From Rhodocollybia butyracea (taxonomy: Eukaryota; Basidiomycota; Agaricomycetes; Agaricales; Omphalotaceae): a stretch of 64,000 nucleotides of DNA. The DNA is taken from NCBI GenBank assembly GCA_015501585.1, contig JADNRY010000101.1, positions 1 to 64,000 of the forward strand, in the 5' to 3' direction. The notes beneath the pieces are model-generated. The model did not search any database. It was given only the letters and a program-made list of their open reading frames with translations, and was not told where the DNA came from. Made by a program: the position numbers and the translations under genes. This document shows, in pieces, positions 12,243 through 23,020 of this stretch (positions within the stretch are counted from its first letter, which is position 1; each line of letters begins with the position of its first letter).

Positions 12243-14096
12243 AATGCCAATCCCTCCAAATCCTCCTTTCCCTTCAAACCAGATAATGTTTCGATGTGCG
12301 TAGTAGCTCACTACTTGGTGTTCTCTTCTGCTACTTGACTAAAACCTGGTTCATAGCTTACGAAGACGAGCACAACAAAAAACGCCGCGACTCCTCCGCC
12401 CTTCGACAAAATGTAGCCAGTGGAAATAATGTTCAGTTCAACGGTTTGCGGTTCGCTTCCCATCAGGAAAAGCCGTTTTTGCCTAGGTGACCCCAGAGTG
12501 GCCTAAAGCAAACTAGGTGACCTAGGAATTTGGGCTCGTCCCTTGCCAGTCAAGGCTCTTGAGGATTCCCTAGGGTATCCTAGGCAAACCCAGGGCAAGC
12601 CTAGGTTTGCCCAGGTCTGCCCAGGTGTTCCCCAGGTGTTCCCCAGGAGCACCTGGGCAAACCTGGGCAAACCTAGGCTTGCCTATGGAATCCTCAAGAG
12701 CCTTGACTGGCAAGGGACGAGCCCAAATTCCTAGGATGCCATAGGATTCATAGGTCACCTAGTTTGCTTTAGGCCACTCTGGGGTCACCTAGGCAAAAAC
12801 AGCTTTTCCTGATGCCTATGCCAATGAGTATGGTCATCGTTATGTGTTTGTTAATTTGAGTTCGATGATCTGAAATATACGTTTCGTTTGGGCTAGTTCT
12901 CCATTCAATGCTTCGCGTCATTTGCCTCCGCTTCCGACCACCAGCGAAGCGGTGACTGACAAACCTATCGTGCTTAGTAGTGAGTATCCTGAGCAGTGGC
13001 TTTGTTACAAATAAGCTTTCAACTTCTTAGCAGAATCTGCGAACGAGAACACCGCTACCACTGCACCGTGTATGGGTCCCTGTTGCGTGACGAGTACAGC
13101 GTCAGCGGTAGCAACAAAGGAACATCTGCCATTCAAAAACTATTGGTCTGCTACTCATTATGATGAACGCGATGGCCCCGACAGTGCGGGTAGGATCTCT
13201 GAGTTCGATACTTTACTCCTGTCGCATTTTAGTCGCTAAGAACGTTGGCTTGCAGTTTCGTCTCTGTCTCTCCTACTCAACGACGCTTAACGTATTCTGC
13301 CACCGAATTTGGTAGGTGTTTTACAGTTTCTTCTTCACACCCAGTGAATGTTAGCTTTCGCAGGTGAAGAACCTCAACGCGCAATTAACGATCGCGGTGG
13401 CGTTCAAGTTTCTAGTCAAGAGTTTCGTTACGGTTATGTTGGTGAGTTTCAACGAGGTATTATGCGGTGTGAAAACAACGTGGTTTGAACTTTTGTAGAA
13501 GATAAGGCTGTTGTTAATTGTAACCGCGTTGATGTTGAACAAGCGGAGCCCACTTCTGCATTGGTGAGAATTCTATACATTTCTAACCTTACGCCGTCTC
13601 ATGTAATTTTGTGAAGACATTGAAGCCTTTGTTCTACACAATTCCCCAAAGCAGGGGTTTCATTCGTCGCGAAATAATGGAACCTCGGTTGCCTCCTGAT
13701 CCATACTTCAGATCTACCTCGCCGAAATCTTACCAAACATTTACCACTGGCTCTGTGGGTGAGATTTGTTCATCCACCCAGTCTCATATGACAATCGCAC
13801 TTCCAATCTCCCACCCCCACATTGCGGCTTCATCTACGCCAAATACAATGAAGAAATTGTACAAGGCTACAAGCCCTTCCGAGTCTTCCCCTCACCGAGG
13901 GGAATCTAATGCCCAAAACCATAGATTGAGATCAGTTCACAATAAACCTAGCTTTCTCTCAACGTGAGTTCGAACTAATAATTGGATTGTCAACAAAAAA
14001 CGAGACTACTACACAGAACTCCGTCGCCAGCTCCAACATAACTCTGTCGCTGATTCTCGTTCTGGAATTCGTTCTGGAACTCGTTCTTCATAAACA
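12243..14096 (+). pseudogene. Degenerate multi-exon gene split by palindromic copy 3
   Basis: I do not recognise the family. An ATG at 12,243 opens a short proline-rich exon. A second exon from about 12,359 (YEDEHNKKRRDSS...) is interrupted at 12,464 by the palindromic element and resumes at 12,814 (AYANEYGHRYVFVN). The join is in frame when the element and one AT are removed. Further coding-like pieces bounded by GT-AG introns lie at about 12,898-12,978, 13,032-13,190, 13,363-13,440, 13,499-13,564 and 13,615-13,915. Later pieces need frame changes, and stops occur in the last part, so I treat it as dead. The exon style (many short exons, polar sequence) resembles the broken gene at 7-2550, but I see no clear sequence match between them. 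Confidence 0.4.
12464..12811. mobile_element. Palindromic foldback/MITE-like element, copy 3
   Basis: A 348-bp palindrome with the same ends (CAGGAAAAGC/GCTTTTCCTG) and the same CCTAGG/CCCAGG-rich arms. One arm lacks a short piece present in the other copies (the sequence around CTATGAATCC). It is flanked by AT at 12,462-12,463 and 12,812-12,813, and the empty site would read CATG. It interrupts a coding exon; removing it restores that frame locally. Confidence 0.9.
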
Positions 14097-15283
14097 GGTA
14101 AAGTTACAACGTTGAATTCCAGACACATTTTTGATGATAATTATAGATCGCTCGTGTCAATATCGCTTTACCACTCTCGAAATCAGTCCGATCGTCTTCA
14201 ACAGTTGCAAAGCACCCAGGGCCTGGTAGGAAATTTTAATGACGGTTTTTTGATTTTGAGTGGTGGCTGATCTGAACAGTACGGAGTCGCGCAGCAGTAC
14301 GCATTGTCTAATACTGAACATCACAATCGGAAGTACTAAGTAAATTTTGCTTTGATGTATATTGATATTTCCTCTTCAAACGTATATAAGTAGTTGGATG
14401 AATACACACACTAATAGCTCTATGTTTGCGGCAATCTATAAACGACGCAGTCTCACATTCAAAGGGACTGACTACAAAATTGGTTATGTTGACGTAGTAT
14501 TTCGATTCTATCAATTAATTTACTCTCTTTGGCTCAGTTAAAATGCAATACCTTACCGTCTAACTTAGTATTAGTATGAACCAAGGGAAAAACCTACGCG
14601 ATACAGCCGTACGTAAACGGCCCAGTCCCCAGCTGCTCGGATACGAGGATGATAACGGTCAGCATACCAATATTCCACACTCAGTGCATGCCTGGATCGT
14701 ACCAACTGAGCGAATGTATACCTGTGATTAGTACTTACATACCTTAAGTGTCTACATCAGCAAAGGTGTAGGTTCACCGTATGCGGTGACAGGGGGAGAC
14801 GAGGACATACAAGCTGCGCACAGCTTGCAATGTCGGGTCACAAGCGCATACAAGGTGCATGAGATTACAATCTGATACATGCTGATACAAGCCCTAGAGC
14901 ATTGCAAGCCAATACAAGCCAATACAAGGCCCTTCTACCATTCTACCATACTGAGTACCTGCCCTTTATTATGATGATACTGAAAATAAGTGTATTTGAA
15001 GTGATGTAATACAACGGCGAGCGATGAACAATAAGCAATAAACAATAAGCAACCAGTACAACAATAAGTACAGGATACAACGCATAAACATGAGAGTGGA
15101 ATGGAACATCTCGAGATCAAAGCTGAGTAGCGTAAGCGGTAGTGGTACAACAAGACATCCGAAGCATGATGGGATACAACTGGTACGTGAGAGTCAAGAA
15201 TGCGGGTGTAAAACATTTCGAGAACAAAGACCAAAATTAAGTTGCGTTTGAGGCGTCAGCAGCAGCAGCGTCGACCCCGGGTG
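14097..15283. other. Gene-free stretch with TACAAG-rich repeats
   Basis: No gene recognised. At 14,757-14,790 lies the second copy of the 34-bp motif found at 2975-3008; it contains an imperfect hairpin (TCACCG...CGGTGA). Directly downstream, 14,808-14,935 is rich in TACAAG and CCAATACAAG units. This could be a degraded mobile-element end. Confidence 0.4.
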
Positions 15284-16172
15284 CTAAATGTTGATTTTGC
15301 CATGCTTTTCATGTTGCGTAACGATCAATGTAGTTGAAGGAGGAGTCTTCGAGCCGTTTCGAGAGACAGGTGCTTCCTTAACGATGGCGCTATCTTGCCG
15401 CCCTTGAGGATGACCGAATATCTTCCTATAAGTAGTGGTGTAAGAGAGAGTAAGGCAATAGAAAGTGAGGACGTACCTGTCCCAGCTCTCTAACAAATGT
15501 ATAACTCTCTCCGCTTCAGGGTCGTCTTCGAAGTTATCCACATTTTCCGAGTAGAATTCTGTGTCACTAATATCGTCGTCGTGGTTTCAAGTATCACTGA
15601 CAGAGAGCGCAGAGCGGGCCTATGTAATCGAATCACTTACGAGATGGAAGAACCATAAACTGAACACGTACCTGGACAGCAGCGTATGCAATATGACGAC
15701 TACCTCTTGCATGCCATTCTTAACTGGAGTAGACTTTGGTTGAATCTTACCATCGAATGCGAAGCTAGCGCCGAAGAAAATAGCCTCGGAAGAAACTGTG
15801 CTCTGGGTCTTTGGGGTCGTATGTGTTGACCGTGTAGAGGAGTGCTGGCCACTCGGTGGCAGGCATCAGAATTTCACCGTTCATGCAATGAAATTAGGTG
15901 CACGTACTTTGTACCCTTGAACAGCAATTTTGTTCTTGGTCTTTCATTTCTCCAAGTTCTCCTTTTGTTTACTTGTTGGTTTGGAAGACTTGGATGTTGG
16001 CTTTGCACGCGGTTTCTGGTTTTTGTTGTTGCTGTCAAATGTTTCAGATTCACTACTGCCGTCGCTTGAACTAGAGAAACTTGAAGATGAATCTGAAGAT
16101 TCAGCGGCGCTTCGGTAGAGGAGAAGATTCGGCCTTGATGCCAGTAGATTTTGGAGAAGGTTTTTTGGCCAT
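15284..16172 (-). pseudogene. DUF6698-like gene remnant
   Basis: On the minus strand a start at 16,172 opens a basic N-terminus followed, in another frame, by a serine-rich segment (AESSDSSSSFSSSSDG) and a Lys/Pro/Thr tract. The 3' part at 15,284-15,600 reads DTEFYSENVDNFEDDPEA then HLLESWDRKIFGHPQGR, joined across a 61-bp GT-AG intron (about 15,427-15,476). This resembles the C-terminal end of the DUF6698 proteins that are repeated in Agaricomycete genomes (FY...FEDDP...LL.WW...VFG). A TGA lies just before this piece near 15,592, and the frames change, so the gene looks dead. The family assignment is from memory of the pattern only. Confidence 0.35.
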
Positions 16173-17995
16173 GGAGGAGGTAACAAAAGAGACCGATGTA
16201 AATCGCACTCCATCATACATCAGGTGACCCCGGACTTTAATCTGATCTCATTTCAGGAGAAGATTAGATAGCATAAGCTCTTATCATTTCGATGCTCATC
16301 ACATTCAAATTTCAAAACTTTCTCTAACACCTGTGTACTCTCTGGACAAGTCGGTCCTGTACCGCTTCCTGTAAGAATCCTACCTTGGCATGTAATGCCT
16401 TGTATTCTTCTTACTTCTTACATGGGCAAAAAAGTTTCTGACATTTTTGCTGATGTACAGGTATCTGGGATGAGCTGGGATTATCCGACTTGTGGATAAT
16501 CCCAGAATTTGGCCGTTTCCTATGTTGTGGTCTGGGCAGGTCTGGGCAGGTCTGGGCATATCTGACCAAAAGCAACACCGTAAATGAATATTCAGCTTGC
16601 TATTCAATTAAGTTTCTCTGGGATCCTCTGGGATCATCTGGGCTTAGCTGCATATAATGGTTACAGTGCCTATTACTGAAATTGTGATTGGATGGTACTA
16701 TCTGGGATGGTCTGAGTTAATTGTATTGGATTATCACGACTTAATACAACATAAATACAACATACAAACTACATAGTACATATACTGCGACATTGAACTG
16801 ATGACCGAGAAACATACGGCGTGGGATATTGAGAAGCGGGAGCCAACCACAATAGCTGAAAAGAATTTTCAGTTAATTAGTTCAAAAGGAAAGGTTGAGA
16901 TAGTTCGCCTTTGATGTACAGGAATTAATGAAAGGAGTCAAGTGCGGCATACTGCCATACCGGCATGCTACGAGATCAACAGAGCTAATAAAAAACATAG
17001 CTCAATAAATTGTTCAAGAAAAGGTGAAGATATCTCACCTTGGGAAAAGCCCAGCTCAACGAGTTCATTCTCAAGTCTCTAGTCTGAAGTGGGTTGAGAA
17101 GTTATTGAAGCTTTGAAGAACGAATATTGAGAGTAGATAGAGCGTTGAGATGACAGCAAACAGGAAGAGAACAAAAGAACGATGTAAGAAATTTTTTGAA
17201 ATGTCGAAACTTGTAATGTCACATGTTAAGCCGCACCGTACGGCGGCGTAGTTTCTTCAATTTTCATGAAGTCAAAAAGTTGGATGTACGAGCGCCAAAC
17301 ACAAAGCAGATTAACTAGAGCTTGAACTTAGAGAGTGTTTTGAGTGAGTTTCACACCAATAGATTTCGGAATGTCATGAAATAAATTGAAATAAATTGTA
17401 CTCTTCATTTGACCAGCTGTACCCAGACAGACTCGGACCAAGTCAGATATGTGCCAAATTTCCAGATTAACCCAGATCAACTCGGCGGGGCTTTTCACTG
17501 GGCGTGAGCACCTGTACCGCTGAAATTTTCATCCGCAACCCTGCTCATCATAATCTAATCCATTGCGCAACACATCCGCACGCACGGAGCTCTAGGCAGA
17601 CATGGTAAGTTTATGCTTACGTATTACGTTCTTTCCACTAATCAAAGCTCATAATCGCTCTCGTAACTGCGTTCGAAGTTGATCTGCAGTATTTGCATGT
17701 CGCGAAGAGAAATTGAAAGTTGAAACTTGGGCCACATATGCATGCCAATATCGCTGCAAGCCCGTGAGTCGCTATCCAAGCTGTTGTTTCCCTGCAATTG
17801 CTGGCACAAAATTTTGAGAAAAGAAGTAAACTGTAACATAGGCCATCGTTTACCGCAATCGTGAGTCCTAATACAAGTACAATTTCGACGGGACCTAATA
17901 CAACTACACTTCACACGCGACTATGATAGTACAGATTTGACATAAGAAAGCTTCATTTTCCATCAGCCGATCAGGAATACACTTCCATCCCGACT
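16173..17995. other. Gene-free stretch with TCTGGG repeats and a perfect hairpin
   Basis: No gene supported. Between about 16,460 and 16,720 short TCTGGG(C/A)xxx units recur. A perfect 12-bp stem (CTGGGATTATCC, 16,475-16,486; partner 16,494-16,505) has a 7-base loop. A related AAGGTGA...TCACCTT hairpin lies at about 17,021-17,041. Confidence 0.4.
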
Positions 17996-19952
17996 TCAAC
18001 CATCCACATCCATTTCAACTCCATCAATCTGTACTGGCTCAATCTCAGTGGTATAAGGCAGTTCTGTGTAATGTCGAGCTCGCTTTGCGTCAAGCCTACC
18101 TTTACCTTTGCGATCAACAGCTGTATCGGATTTCTTTCTCTTTCTATCAGAGATTTGGGTGTCGACCATTGGCGGCGCGTGAGTTGAAGTTTCAGCAGGA
18201 GTGACAGCGTCTGCGACTGTAGAAACGACAGTTTCTGTGGCAGCAGATTCGACAAGTGATGAAGTTGACGCCATTGAACGTACTTTATCTGTGACCATGG
18301 GGCGTACTTCATCGGTGACCATGGGGCGTACTTCGTCGGTGACCATGGGGCGTACTTCATCGGTGACCATGGGACGTACTTCATCGGTGGGACGTACTTC
18401 ATCGGTGACCATGGGACGTACTTCGTCGGTGACCATGGGGCGTACTTTGTTGGTGACCATGGGGCGTACTTCATCTGTAACAATGTCGAGGACGGATGAA
18501 GATGATGCGATGGAAGGTACATTGCCTGTGACAATGTCAGATATCGCTGAAGATTGAAGACAAAGGTTTTCAATTTTCTTCTTCTTTTGAACAGCCAATT
18601 CCCTCGCTTTAGATTCAGCTTCCTTGACGAGAACCTTTTCCCTTCTCTCCGCATTGATTCGATCTTTCTCTGCAGCAGCTTTGTCCTCTGCTTCTTGAAC
18701 GACCCGGTTCCTCTCAGTTATGGAATCCGTATGCAACCAGAGTCAAAGGTCATCTTTGTCATTAGAAAGAAGTCGTATGTTCTCAATGACGTTAGAACAC
18801 AACCTGTTTGGTTTCGCAACAGCCCGCCATTAGATCCACGTGTTATGTCCCACCTGAGGTAACGGCGAATTAGAGAACTTTTTTTTACCAATTAGATATA
18901 TGATATGAATCTCACATTCTAAATCCCAGGGTCACAAACACAAGAGATCCGGGAACAAAAACAGATTCATAATCCATTGCATGGACGATTACCCCCTGTG
19001 AGTCGTACACATCGGGAACCCTTAAATTCACACCGGATAAGTCGTTCTTCTCCACTAAGGTCCTGATGAGACCATCAGGATCTGGCCAATGGCCAAGCTT
19101 CCGATCAAGTGAATCGACAGCTGCAGCTTCAATTAATAATTTTGTTGTAAACATGATAATTGGCGTTACCTTCAACTGGATACTGGACATCCAGAGCCTT
19201 CAAATTCCTTTCCCTTTCAGCTGCTTGTAATTTAGCTGCAAAAGAACTATGAGAAGTCGTCATTTTCAATCACATTAGGTTGCTCACCAGGATCTGGGAG
19301 TCTGCCCCTGAACTTCATGAGTTGAGACAACATGTTAGATCTGCTCGAACTAGGTACGTTTTCGAAAATGTTTAAAGTTTTCCCGACTAGGCCGTAGTAC
19401 CCGTTTGAGTGCACATTGACCCACGTTGATATACCAATAGGTTCGTTTCTGCTTGGATAAAGTCTTTCTGCAAGTTGATTAGTGTCATAGTACTAACTAA
19501 TAGCTTATTTGAAGCTATACTCACGATCTTCCTTTAGGTTACTATCGACGTAGCGAGTTGAATTGTCTTGCAGAAAACTTAGCAAATCGAAAAATTGTTC
19601 TTTATTCTTGCGGTAGACGTCATATGTTTCTTCAGAGCTTCCGCTTTGCGCATACGCTTCAACTAAGTAGAATTTCGCCGCAGCCCTGCGCAATGAATCC
19701 ATGTTGATCTGGGGTATACATTAGACTACAACCTGTTAAATCTGAATCAATGGACAAACATACTATTCTGTTGAATGTTGTCATATCCAGATAGGGTCCC
19801 AATTTCGAATCCAGAGGAATAGAACTAATCTGCGCCACCAGGGATACAGAGATGGGTTTATGATTTTCATCGGTAATCCAGAGCCCCTGACGGCCACTGC
19901 ATCGTCGAATCAATGTGGTTGAGGGGTCGGGAATTGGCTGCGCATGTGTCAT
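17996..19952 (-). CDS. Unrecognised fungal protein with tandem VRPMVTDE repeats
   Basis: The start at 19,952 is followed by at least six exons joined by GT-AG introns: to about 19,762, then 19,706-19,527, 19,468-19,292, 19,235-19,170, about 19,133-18,918, and 18,858 onward. A conserved-looking central region ends in PGSLVFVTLGFRMWDI, with the last residues formed across a splice. I recall this type in agaric hypothetical proteins but know no function. The 3' exon has a charged, coiled-coil-like stretch (QEAEDKAAAEKD...), an eight-residue tandem repeat (18,280-18,480), a Ser/Thr/Ala-rich region and a basic nuclear-type patch (DRKRKKSD, DAKRAR). To join the central region to the coiled coil, a one-base shift is needed near 18,735. 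It could be a nuclear scaffold protein, but that is a guess. Confidence 0.45.
18280..18480. repeat. 24-bp coding minisatellite
   Basis: About eight and a half units of a 24-bp repeat (GGGGCGTACTTCATCGGTGA plus CCAT), encoding VRPMVTDE on the minus strand. One unit near 18,380 lacks 9 bases, keeping the frame. Differences between units are few and mostly silent or conservative, so copy number is probably unstable. Confidence 0.85.
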
Positions 19953-20961
19953 GCCCTAGGCATATACAGACTGCCGACGTTTCCTGCTTACCATTACATA
20001 ACCCGCTTCCGCCGCATTTCCGGTTCCGATACACTTCCGCTTTGCTTCTGTCTTACTATTTCCTTCACCGTACACTTTCTATGATCCCGCCGATCCATTC
20101 TCCATCATTCTTACAATCATACATATGCTTTATGCTCATCCCGCCGCTTCCGCTTATGTCCATCATTGTCTTTCATCCCTTGTACTTCTTTTGGCTATTC
20201 TTGTCTTTTCTACTCTTGGATTATTACCTATCGCTACTCCGGTCCTCGAGTACCCTTTAAATAGTTCCGTACCATGTCAAGTACAGTAGATTGGAAATAT
20301 TGCTTAACCCCTTGACTCGTGTGCTCTTGTGTGTTCCGGTTTCTCGCTTTATCTGTTTCTTTAACTCTGTTTCTTCACTCCATCGTTTTCACAACCTCTG
20401 CAATTTACTATCATCTATTTGGTTCCGCTCTGTTTGCGCCGCATCAGGTCAGCTACCGCTTGACCTTCCGCTTCCGCTCATATCGCTATCAAAGCCGCTT
20501 GCACTTAGTGGGTCCTACCCTTCGAGTCGGAAACTCATCTACTCCTAGGCTTACTCGCCGAGTTCATTCTATCGCCTGTACGGACCTGCTGTCCCTACAT
20601 TAGTCCCTTGGACAATCCCGACACAAGTCTTACATCCCATAGGCACTTTGGAACCGTTCTACACTCACATCCTTTCACATCTCAAACCAACTTTTCCAGT
20701 TCGGCTGAACGACAGAAGTACGGAGCGTATCCGCACTTTGGTTTCCAGGTTTGTAACCCGCACTCGAAGGATTCCGCCTAGATCCTTACAGCATGCAAAT
20801 TCAAAGCATGGTGAATTGACGCGGTTAGCGGAGCAAACTTCGCAAACAGTTCCGCGCTGTACGCTTCCACCTCGTCGTATAGAGTACTCCCGCTTTGAAA
20901 GTCGATGTGGTGAAAGTCTGGTAGTGCACAAGTATTACTTTTTTCGTGCTAGGCGCCACAG
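19953..20961. other. Pyrimidine-rich stretch without a clear gene
   Basis: From about 19,980 to 20,600 the plus strand is strongly C/T-rich, with repeated CGCTTCCG-like words. It contains the promoter side of the minus-strand gene starting at 19,952. Open frames on the plus strand here show no domain and are not called. Confidence 0.4.
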
Positions 20962-21448
20962 TTAGTGTACAACTTCAGTATGCAAACACATTGGCAAGAA
21001 GTGGTCAATCACCTTGTCGATGCTCTCCGGAATTTGAGGCGCAGTTGAAGTTATCTCTGCCATTTGCGTCTGTAAAGCACCAAGTCGAACTTTTGTCCTT
21101 TTAAGTGAGGCGCGATCGCGTCGTCACGCTATAACAGTAACAAAATATAAAATATTAGAAATAAGATAGGTAGCTCTTTACCATGCCAATCTTAATGTAT
21201 AACCTGTTTCAGTGACGACCAGAAAGCAAGAATATCTTCAACTTTCATAATTGAAACCATTATGGTAATTAACTCAAGATGAAGTCAAATTCTTATGTAA
21301 CGATTGAACCTCTTTTGATGCAACTTACCACAATTTCTGTTTCCTTTCGGTACCACGACTGAACCACCACCCCGAGGCGATGCATTAAGCTTGCGAACGA
21401 GCAATATAATTCACTTTCTGTTTTGCCGAACTGTACCTCACATAACTC
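20962..21448 (-). pseudogene. 3' end of an unrecognised minus-strand gene
   Basis: Three coding-like exons on the minus strand are joined by GT-AG introns. The first is about 21,448-21,329, ending at a GTAAGT donor. The second is 21,241-21,204 (EDILAFWSSLKQ) and the last 21,128-20,962, ending KVIDHFLPMCLHTEVVH and TAA. The last exon must change frame near 21,110 to stay open. The 5' end of the gene was not found. I do not recognise the protein. Confidence 0.3.
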
Positions 21449-22284
21449 AATAAAAAAATGGTCATGAGATACTACTGTACGTCGTCAACGTTAACATATC
21501 ACTGTACAATGTATACTGATTACATGACGGATCCATGTGCCTCGTTATTGGGATTCATTTCTTATATGATTGATCTCCTTTAATATATTCCTTCAACAAC
21601 ATCCACATCGTAATGTAGTTCCCAAGTGTTCGATGGGGAGTATTCAAAGAGTGAGACGACGCCAGCACCGTGGTTGTCCGAGGTTGTCCGTAACTTCGAT
21701 CATATACTACAACGTATATATTTCCAAATTGCTAAAATGCTACTGCTGTACATATGTAACCTCTTGTAGCAATTTGAATACACGCCCAGCCTTGCCATTC
21801 AATCCTCCATGTACAAGTATTAAAGTACAGTAATAAACAGTCGCCAATAAATGCTAGTGCTACACGTAACTTATGATCCGCAATTGCACGTACTCCATCT
21901 TTCAAAAATATATTATCATTCTGTGTGAGATCAAAGTGAAAAATATACCAGTAATTTCACCTCCTACCACACAATAAATTGGTTCCTTACTTGGTGATTA
22001 TATCAAAGCTCGTACCAATGGAACAATTAAACTTCGCGATTTGGAGTCGTTTCACGTTTCTTCCTTTGTCTCTCCGCTGTGCTTGACATGGACATGCGCA
22101 ACTACGAAATTCCAGCGAGGTCATTAAGTGTCAAACAGTTCGCATCAATGTTTGTGACCAAATTTCAAGGGCGAAGAACCACAAATGTGGAACCCACCGG
22201 AATCCCTCGTCCTCCGTTCTTTATGAGTACCTAGCAATACAAATAAGAGGGCAATTTCGGACATTCAATGTCTGAAATACTCAA
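21449..22284. other. AT-rich stretch, nothing recognised
   Basis: No supported gene, repeat or RNA seen. Confidence 0.4.
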
Positions 22285-23020
22285 TTGTCTCATACACCAC
22301 CCCAACGCTTAACCGCTTTTGGGTATCTGGGCTCATCCTCCTTCACACTTCATTACCAGTATACTTATTTCTGGACATCCTTCGTATCAAAAGGGTATCC
22401 AGAACCAAATGGCGTTACGTTTTCTCGCCACTCGGCAATCTCACTCACAAATCATGTACTACAGACAAGAAACGTTCCCCCCACTAGAAGAAGTGGAACT
22501 ATGGAAAGGAGCAGGCAATTCCGATCAAACAACTTCAGTTCTTACACCTCTACTCACACTTAACAGAGCTCGGCTTATTCAGCATTCTGACTCCATCAGA
22601 GAGAACCGCTTACAAGCTACACTATATACATCAAAGCATTGAGTTCGCTCTGAAACACGGTTCACTGCCTTGGGACGATGAACAAAGACTCGGTTCCACT
22701 ATGCTACTATAGGCTCGCTACCTCATTGTACCTACATCTGTCTCACGTATCATATTCTGTTCTACTCTATCACTAACCAATATTGAAAATTTCATTCTCT
22801 TCCACCGTCCGTTGAGTTTTGGAGTCTTTATTCCGCTGCAGAATCAACGTCTCAAACAAAGACTCGGTTCCAATATGCTACTACAGGCTCGCTACCTTAT
22901 TGTACCTGTCTCACGTATCGAATTCTATCACCTACCAACATTGAAAAATCCATTACCTTCCACCGTCCGTTGAATTTCGGAGTCTTTATTCCGCCGCAGA
23001 ATCAACGTCTCCACTAGCCT
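22285..23020 (+). pseudogene. Gene remnant with an internally duplicated exon
   Basis: Coding-like stretches on the plus strand read YYRQETFPPLEEVELWKG (about 22,459) and, after a frame change near 22,588, SERTAYKLHYIHQSIEFALK followed by HGSLPWDDEQRLGS. The sequence then enters a roughly 174-bp segment that occurs twice in tandem (22,683 and 22,857). The first copy has a TAG where the second has CAG (LLQARYL), so the second keeps the better frame. The end of both copies (FHRPLNFGVFIPPQNQR) also looks coding. I do not know the family. Confidence 0.3.
22683..23011. repeat. Tandem direct duplication of about 174 bp
   Basis: Copy 1 is 22,683-22,856 and copy 2 is 22,857-23,011, about 90 percent alike by eye, with two short deletions in copy 2. 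Both start CAAAGACTCGGTTCCA and end GAATCAACGTCTC. Confidence 0.85.

Noticed and set aside
18280..18480. CRISPR-like array
   Set aside because: The units are contiguous and coding with no spacers, in a eukaryotic gene.
20648..20965. A 105-codon gene on the plus strand
   Set aside because: Arg-rich translation from C/T-rich DNA with an overlapping minus-strand frame; no family resemblance.
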